Below, piece by piece: positions 57,730-64,000 of a stretch of DNA of 64,000 bases. A program made the translations under genes and the position numbers. Location of the stretch: positions 8,750,501 to 8,814,500 of the forward strand of contig OY720097.1 in assembly GCA_963082875.1 (NCBI GenBank), read 5' to 3'. Numbering within the stretch: position 1 is the first letter of the stretch; every line of letters starts with the position of its first letter. The notes under the pieces were generated by a model. It did not search any database and was not told the origin of the DNA. It worked only from the letters and a program-made list of their open reading frames with translations. The DNA is from Corella eumyota (Eukaryota > Chordata > Ascidiacea > Phlebobranchia > Corellidae).

Positions 57730-60700
57730 ATGTTTTGGCTTGTTGCCTTGGGATCTGTGATTTTAATCTCATTTCTTGTTTTATTGTGCACAAAACGCAA
57801 AAAGAGGTAAGCCATAATTGATTTTTTTTTTTAAATTGTAACAGTCTAACAGTATTTTTCTATTTGCTATTAAACTTTTGGATTCTATATTCAGTCAACT
57901 AGCAATTTTATATATATATTTTTTTTTATGTTACCATTATTTTATTTAAACACCACAACTTTCAAATCAATAAAGAGCTTCTTCATCAGTTACCGTTGTA
58001 AGTTATGGGCCAAAATTAAGTCATGATGCCAGTGCAGTTGCTGCTGATGAAGATAATCCTGTTTCTGCCGAATCGATTCACTCAAACCATCAAAACTCAC
58101 TTAAAAGGGTTAGCAGTGAAGGAAGGAGGTCCCATTCCCTGTGTAAGTTGAACTACCTCATTGGTTTTATATTGTTACCTAGGTAGAAGATGCAATGTAG
58201 CTTTTAGAAAAACCAGTAAGGCCTCTTGTTAGTTTTTAGATTTTCTAACTTTAAATAACAATGTTCATTTTTCTAGCTGTAGCTAGTCAAAGAGGACTAC
58301 CAGATTTACCACAAGAAAATAATGAGCCTAAAAGTAACAGTATCAAAAGAAATTCATCCCGAACAGGAACGTGCAGTGGTTCTATTGATGAAAATAGCCA
58401 CAATGATATGGGTGTGTAATTAAATTGTGTACAATAAAAAAAAACTTTAAATAAATTATAGATTTGTTTTAGTTTCATTTACACCATTGCAAAAGTTAGT
58501 TAAATATTAACCTCAAAATCGGATTTTATTGCGTTAATGTACTTAATTTTTATAGTGAAAATTTTTAAAAACCTGTTAACCTAGTCACTAAATCAATATT
58601 TGATGTGTTGCATATAGACAGTAGACATTCAAGCCCAAAAGGTCGTAAACTACCCAATCCACCACCAAATGACGAAATTATTGCAGTAAATCATTTCGAA
58701 CTTCATCAACAGCAGGTCAACTACAATACAAAATAATTTGTTAATCAATAACCTATTTGTTTAAAAAAATTGTTTTAAAATATAATTATTCTATCCATAA
58801 AAAAAGTTTACAACAAGCAACATTTTTTTAAATTATTTTTTAGGCTATTCAAGATGAAGAAGATATGTATGCTAAAGTTGGGGATAATGATGGTAAACCT
58901 TCAAAACCAGAAATTAAAACTCTACACATTAAAGAAGGAAGTGGGGATTCATCTTTTTATGCAAAGGTAAAAAAAACGCTTCAAAAACCAAGTTTAGGTT
59001 CTTTAAGTTTTGCCAGAAACTAAACAAAAATTTATCGACATATATACCAGTTGTCATTGTAAACCAACTTATTGATTTTTCCGCTTGTCTGGGTAAATTA
59101 AATATAACCTATATGTTATATTTTCTAAATAAATAGTATACGTGATAACGAGTATCAGAAGTTAAATATTAATATCTGTTTAGGTTGGAGGTGAAGAGGA
59201 AGGTGATGTGGATTTGTATGCACAAGTAGAAGACCAGAAAATTAAAGTTGGTTTATGTTGTAATAGTAACTGAATATAATTATGTTATTTGGTGATTTTA
59301 CAACACCATAAAAGCCTCAGTATGGCTAACAACTTGTATAATATAATAAAGGGGAATACATTAAACATCATGAAAATTAAATTAGCTTTCACAAATCAAA
59401 AGTCCTACAGTTATCACTTCATTGCTTTTAAAAAGTGTTTACTTTGTAGTTGAATGGAAATGTTAGCGAACAGTCTAGCTCAAATGATGCCACTACTTTA
59501 GACAATCAAATTCAATATGGTGACGCTGAATATGCTTCAATTGATAAAATTAAGAAGACGAGCGTTAAAAGAAAACCTTCTGAAATCTGTAAGAAATAAA
59601 GAAAAATTGATCATTTTAAGAGTTATTTTTCTATAACACTTTAAAATATATTAAACAAATTTTTCTGAAAAGCTTTACCTGTAGATAGTTATACCAACTA
59701 GACCAGTGGTTCTTAACCAGGGGGGTACGCCCCCCAAGGGGGGTGTCAGGTATTTCCAAGGGGGGCAAAGCCCTAAATCCAAATTTAAAAATTTAGAACA
59801 AAAAAATTGATAAACAGATCTTAGCACAAGAGTTTATGTAATCATTAAGATAAGCATAACTTAAGTAGAAAGAGGTAACTTACAGTAGTCATATTACTGC
59901 GGTTAATTAGATAAATCGACAAAAAAATACATTTTGTACGTATTAAAAAATTGAGAGGGCTTGAAGGGTATTATCAATACTTAAAGGAGGCGTGGTTAGA
60001 AAAAGGTTAAGAACCACTGAACTAGACACAAAATTTATTTATAAACACTTATGTTAACTTGAAAAATGTAAGTTTGAATAATTTGGTGTAATACTGGCAG
60101 CATATTGTAGTGATGGTAAGATGTCCAATGTGATATTCCTATTGATTTAAATTCCATAGCATCTAAAACTTTAAACAATAAATTCCATAGCATCTAAAAC
60201 TCGCATAAACTTGAAACGGGGATTGCTGGGATAAACAAAATGTGGCTATACGTTCAAGCTGTGTAGACAAACTTCCACAAAAAAAATAATATAAACAAAT
60301 TTTTGTTTAGCCGAATCTTCACAAGTGGAGCCTCCAGCACCGCCCATTCCCGAGAGAAATTTTGATATAGAAGATGAGGAGAATAACAACGAAGCACAAA
60401 ACACAGATACTCAGCAGGATAATGAGGAAGAACCTCAAAAGGTTTGTGCAAACCTAAAAACAACATTTGTTGTAGGCAGAATGTTTAAAATCTTGTTGTC
60501 CAAATTGATTAGCCTTGTTTTGACATTTTGATTTTTTATAATGTAGGGACCCATGTATGACAAACTGTGTGTAAGAGAAAGCTTAGATCACATAAAGAAA
60601 AGAGTGGAAGTTGAACAAGAGAGAAAAGTCAGATATGCTAATGTGAGTGCAATTAATGAAAACTCAAATGGAGTTTATGCCCAGGTGAGATCAGTATTTC

Positions 60701-61011
60701 TATATTTTTTATTAAATTTCCAGGTTAGATTTTTATAAGGTGTTGTTTTAATTATCCAGATAGACGATCCTAATTCAGAAGGATTGTATGAGAGCCTTAG
60801 TGTGCCAGGCTCGGCTGATGGCACATTTATTCCCCCTCAACAAAACAATTTAATGGATAACACAGCAGAATACACATCGATTACTGAAATAAACAATGTC
60901 CAACCCGCACTATCTGATACTGACAGCACAGGTATACAGGAACTTAACAATCAAAGAGCACCACCTAGACTACATCATTACGAGCAAATAGAGCAGCAAA
61001 ATGATACATAA
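57730..61011 (+). CDS. PAG1: PAG1/Cbp-like transmembrane phosphotyrosine adaptor
   Basis: Ten exons (57730-57806, 57976-58142, 58277-58411, 58618-58715, 58844-58966, 59184-59246, 59450-59588, 60311-60441, 60547-60684, 60760-61011) give 440 residues; human PAG1 has 432. The N-terminus FWLVALGSVILISFLVLLC is a signal-anchor helix with almost no ectodomain, followed by TKRKKR. The tail is acidic and unfolded, with ten Tyr motifs: DMYAKV, SFYAKV, DLYAQV, AEYASI, PMYDKL, VRYANV, GVYAQI, GLYESL, AEYTSI, HHYEQI. GDAEYASIDKIKK matches the Csk-binding site of PAG1 (AEYASVDRNKK), and EPPAPPIPERNFD and RGLPDLPQEN match its Pro-rich stretches. Expected role: raft-membrane scaffold that recruits Csk to restrain Src kinases. 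Confidence 0.8.
59704..60019. mobile_element. hAT-type MITE in PAG1-like intron 7
   Basis: 316 bases with terminal inverted repeats CAGTGGTTCTTAACC and GGTTAAGAACCACTG, flanked by a perfect 8-base target duplication AACTAGAC (59696-59703 and 60020-60027). The 8-base duplication and CAGTGGTTC start are hAT features. A G-rich segment (GGGGGGTACGCCCCCCAAGG) follows the left end. No transposase frame; non-autonomous and apparently complete. Confidence 0.93.
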
Positions 61012-61687
61012 ATATTCAAACTTTAATTACAAATTCGAATAAAATAAAATGGTTGCAGCTGGTGCAAACAATTACAATTGGCCATCTTTCAATTTAATGC
61101 AGATTTACTTAAAGTTTATGCACCTATGCAGTATTTCCTGCACTTAGACATTTCGTTTGCTGGGCAGTGTAAACAAAATTAATTTAAAAAGTTTGTTTGT
61201 CGATTGGTAGCAGAACTCTTTGTTGCCTTGCAGTATTTTTTTATTCTTTTGTGCAAATATTTCTAAGCAGGACTTGAGATATATCAATTTTTATGAAATC
61301 TTATTCTTATTTTATAGTGGAGTGTATTCTGATTATGTTTTTGTGTAAAAATTAAATGCACTAAAAGTGTGTAGAATTTTTTGTATTATTTTATTAGGTT
61401 TCATGTTTAAATTTTTAATTTGTTGGTTACCTTGTAATAGTTTTACAATAATAACCCACTGCTAACTTAAATTTATTTTGAGTTAATTGAAATAAATGAT
61501 TTTTTTGTTTTAGAATGATTTTAAAACTGAATAAATATACTGACAGCTGATTTAAAAATATTTTGGGATAGTCACGATAAAATACTGGAGCAGTTAAAAT
61601 TATACATGATTGGCTTCTTGTATTGTATTGTTAAACTAAAAATTTTCCACAGTAAAATAAACTAAAATAAATTAGCTTTAATTATCA
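61012..61687. other. Convergent 3' flanks of PAG1-like and AKAP17A genes
   Basis: AT-rich 3' UTRs with AATAAA-like signals, for example AATAAAATAAAATGG about 25 bases after the PAG1-like stop. Nothing else recognised. Confidence 0.6.
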
Positions 61688-63947
61688 TCAACGGGATGAA
61701 GTATTTCCTTGTACCACAATAGAAGATGATATCTGCTTTTCATGAGAGAGTTTTTTCATAGCTTGCTTTCTACGATTTTCATCTCGTTGATACTCGACCT
61801 CAAGCTTGCGTTTAAGCAATCTTGATTTTATTTCCAGTTCCTTTTGATTTAATTTCTCCTAAAAATACTTGTTACATGAATGATTTGAATATTTAAAAAT
61901 GTTACACATTTAGAAAAAAATTCCACCAACCTGTTTTCTTTGTTCTTTCTCCCCTTTTTTCCTTTTTTCCTCCTTTTGTTTTTGGATTTCTGCTTCAGCT
62001 TTTAAAGCAATTTCCTTTTTTATGCGATCAGATTCTTTTCTTTGTGCATCAGCCTAACACAAAAATTATATTTTTTTTAAAGTACAATACACATATATCC
62101 AGTAGAAAATACCATAAAACGTCGAAATACCTTAACTCTCTCTAGTAGTTCACTTAACAAGCGAATAGATTCCAGTTTTCTTTGTGCTAGTAACAACTTT
62201 CTCTCTTCAATTGCAATTCTTGCTGCCAGTTTTGCAGCTTGTTCCCGCTCTTGTTGCTCTCTTCGTTTCTTTCTTCGTTTTTCTTCTCTTTTTTGCCTTC
62301 TTTCATCTTGCATGCGAATTATTTTCTCTTCCTTTTTACTAAGTAAAACAAAAAAAAATTCACAAATAAAAAAAATTTTATCATAATTTTTAGTGTGTTG
62401 TTACCGTTCTTCGTCAATTTTCCTTTGAATTTCTTCTTTTTCTCTACGTTTTTCATCTTCTCTTTGTTGTTCAAGTTTCTTAATCTTCTGTTGTTCCACA
62501 AGTCTACGCGAAATTGATTTTGTTGACAAATGTTTCGTACAATCAAAATCAACCTTAAGTAGCATTAAAATCATTAAAATTTTAACTAAAAAAATACTTT
62601 TCAATACTTTAGAACTAATGACTTGACAGGAGATGAAGATGCAACCAAAACTTAAGATTTAAAAAAGCTTCAAAGGAATGTAAATACCAGTTTTGTTATA
62701 ATACAGTCACGCCAAATATGATTTACCTTAATTGAAGCTGCCAAACCCTTTCCCTCACTTTCTTTTTGCACCAATTTTTTTCCCTTAAAAGCATCCATAC
62801 ACCTTGCAAATCCAATATATTCTTTGTATTGAACATAAATTTCAAAGTTTAGTCGAGAGCCAAATGAGAATGACTGTGCTGAGCCAACAATCTTAAAACA
62901 AATTATTTATACATGGAATAACAATAAGTACTGGTCTGCCAATTTAAGTATATACATATAAACTAAGTTTTTCATTACTCTTCTGAATAGTTAGAATAAT
63001 TGCAGATATTTCAAAACTTTTGTTTCGAAGGTATTTGAAGTACTAATTAGTAAATTTATAAAAACACAATTCTACAATTTTTCTTTTTCTTAACCTTACC
63101 TCTGACCTGTAAGGGTCAAGAATCGGAATGTCAACATTTCTCAGTTCACCAAAATTTAAAAATGTAATTTTTACATTTTCTTCACTAACTTCTTGAGTAT
63201 GCTGTAGAATAATAGTTAGTTTTTATTAAAAAAATAATATTACTTTATTTTTTTTACGTTGTGATAAACAAGTTTCTGTGGTAAACAGTACTTATACCAA
63301 CCAGTGGAATTATATGATATTATTGACCCAAAGATATTGTAAGTTTAACAAAAACTAACAATTTTTAGAGCTTGTCAAAGGTTATTAACATTTAATCCTT
63401 CCTAAAGTACAATTAACCATGGGCATTTTTAATTTTATCTTCTAACCGCTGCTCTGGTGTTATAAGTATTTATGTAACTAATGCATTGCACTTTAAATGC
63501 TGCTATTACCTTATCAGCAAAGAACTTGCATGGTATATTTGTAAAGTGGACTGTGTCAGGTCTTTCCCCCGGAAGCGTTTCATCAAAATCTTTAGCCGTG
63601 CTAAAGAATGCATCCCAATCATGCCTTGTTGGAAAAGATACCTTACTTTCCCCACATGATACCTTAAAAAATGACCATGTTTAAGTTGAGCTAAATAAAA
63701 AATATAATTTATGAAAATAAAATAATACCAAAGATAAATAATAATAATTTTAATAAAAAACATTATATAGTTTTTTTGTTAAAAACAAAAAAGTTAAAAT
63801 ACATTTTGACCATGGTTAGTGCAACTGCAAAAATATTAAAATTAAACCTTTAGAAGAGATGGAAACCCAGAAAGTTTTATATGATTTGAATCAAGCATTG
63901 AAACAAATTTTGATATCATTAATTTGTTTTCCACTTCACCTTCAAAC
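61688..63947 (-). CDS. AKAP17A: AKAP17A (XE7) splicing-associated PKA anchor, 5' part off window
   Basis: At least eight exons on the minus strand, the last ending at TGA 61688-61690; the first exons lie beyond 64000. The visible protein starts GRFEGEVENKLMISKFVSML-like (63849-63947), then FPTRHDWDAFF and LPGERPDTVHF (63512-63663), the RRM-like core FSFGSRLNFEIYVQYKEYIG (about 62728-62892), CTKHLSTKSISRRL, QKIKKLEQQREDEKRREKEE, and EERKLLLAQRKLESIRLLSE. All align with human AKAP17A segments as I remember them, such as FEGEVENKSLVKSF, FEAYVQYREYMGF and EERKLLLAQRNLQSIRLIAE. The long Lys/Glu/Arg coiled coil includes the region that binds PKA regulatory subunits. The protein is nuclear, in splicing speckles. 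The C-terminus (ISSSIVVQGNTSSR) is short; the vertebrate RS-rich tail is absent. Confidence 0.92.
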
Positions 63948-64000
63948 CTAGTATAAAAATATAAATATTTTGACTTTTATCTCTAAATATCGTTGAATGT

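Noticed and set aside
59704-59780. Possible structured RNA from the GGGGGG...CCCCCC stretch
   Set aside because: It sits at the left end of a hAT MITE with exact inverted repeats and target duplication, which explains it.

Overview
This window looks like nuclear DNA of a tunicate, most likely Ciona or a close ascidian. It is AT-rich, with compact multi-exon genes, introns mostly of 60-500 bases, short intergenic gaps, chordate-type proteins on both strands, and splice acceptors placed directly before start codons, as expected where spliced-leader (SL) trans-splicing occurs. The species call is inference; no species-specific marker was checked. Most genes were assembled by hand from exons, following GT/AG borders, reading phase and similarity to remembered family members.

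Layout. 1-217 (-): first coding exon of an MTCH1/2-like mitochondrial carrier, running off the left edge. 814-11611 (-): a membrane adenylyl cyclase closest to ADCY8, about 28 exons. 14276-16758 (+): STRAP, 8 exons. 17647-19066: a 1.4-kb foldback element built from a GGAAAATGAAGGAAC-type minisatellite. 19324-21066 (+): single-exon beta-adaptin-like gene (AP4B1-like), followed 92 bases later by a TMEM70 homologue (21159-22416, +), a candidate operon. 23150-24925 (-): intronless DDX5/DDX17 helicase. 26401-31413 (-): ParaHox gene Xlox/Pdx1 with hexapeptide and a split homeodomain. 32728-35351 and 35667-38742 (+): two tandem fibrinogen-like genes. 41486-41758 (+): a CRB3-like small Crumbs protein. 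42568-43410 (-): a three-exon 106-residue protein I do not recognise. 45440-53487 (-): Argonaute (AGO2-type) with an intact slicer tetrad and a non-autonomous Helitron in one intron. 55052-55946 (+): V-ATPase proteolipid c subunit. 57730-61011 (+): a PAG1/Cbp-like transmembrane phosphotyrosine adaptor with ten Tyr motifs and a small hAT element in an intron. 61688 to beyond 63947 (-): AKAP17A, 5' part off the window.

The genes are mostly unrelated neighbours. Real local relationships are the fibrinogen-like tandem duplication, the possible adaptin/TMEM70 operon, and divergent promoter pairs (ADCY8/STRAP and AGO2/ATP6V0C). Mobile DNA is modest: three copies of one tRNA-derived SINE, a degenerate SINE-like patch, the foldback minisatellite, one Helitron and one hAT MITE. 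No virus-derived element was recognised.

No wholly new system is obvious. The most notable items are the foldback minisatellite, the ascidian PAG1-like and CRB3-like proteins, the uncharacterised 106-residue gene, the adaptin/TMEM70 operon candidate, and a shared E-box plus CRE promoter arrangement upstream of DDX5 and ATP6V0C.
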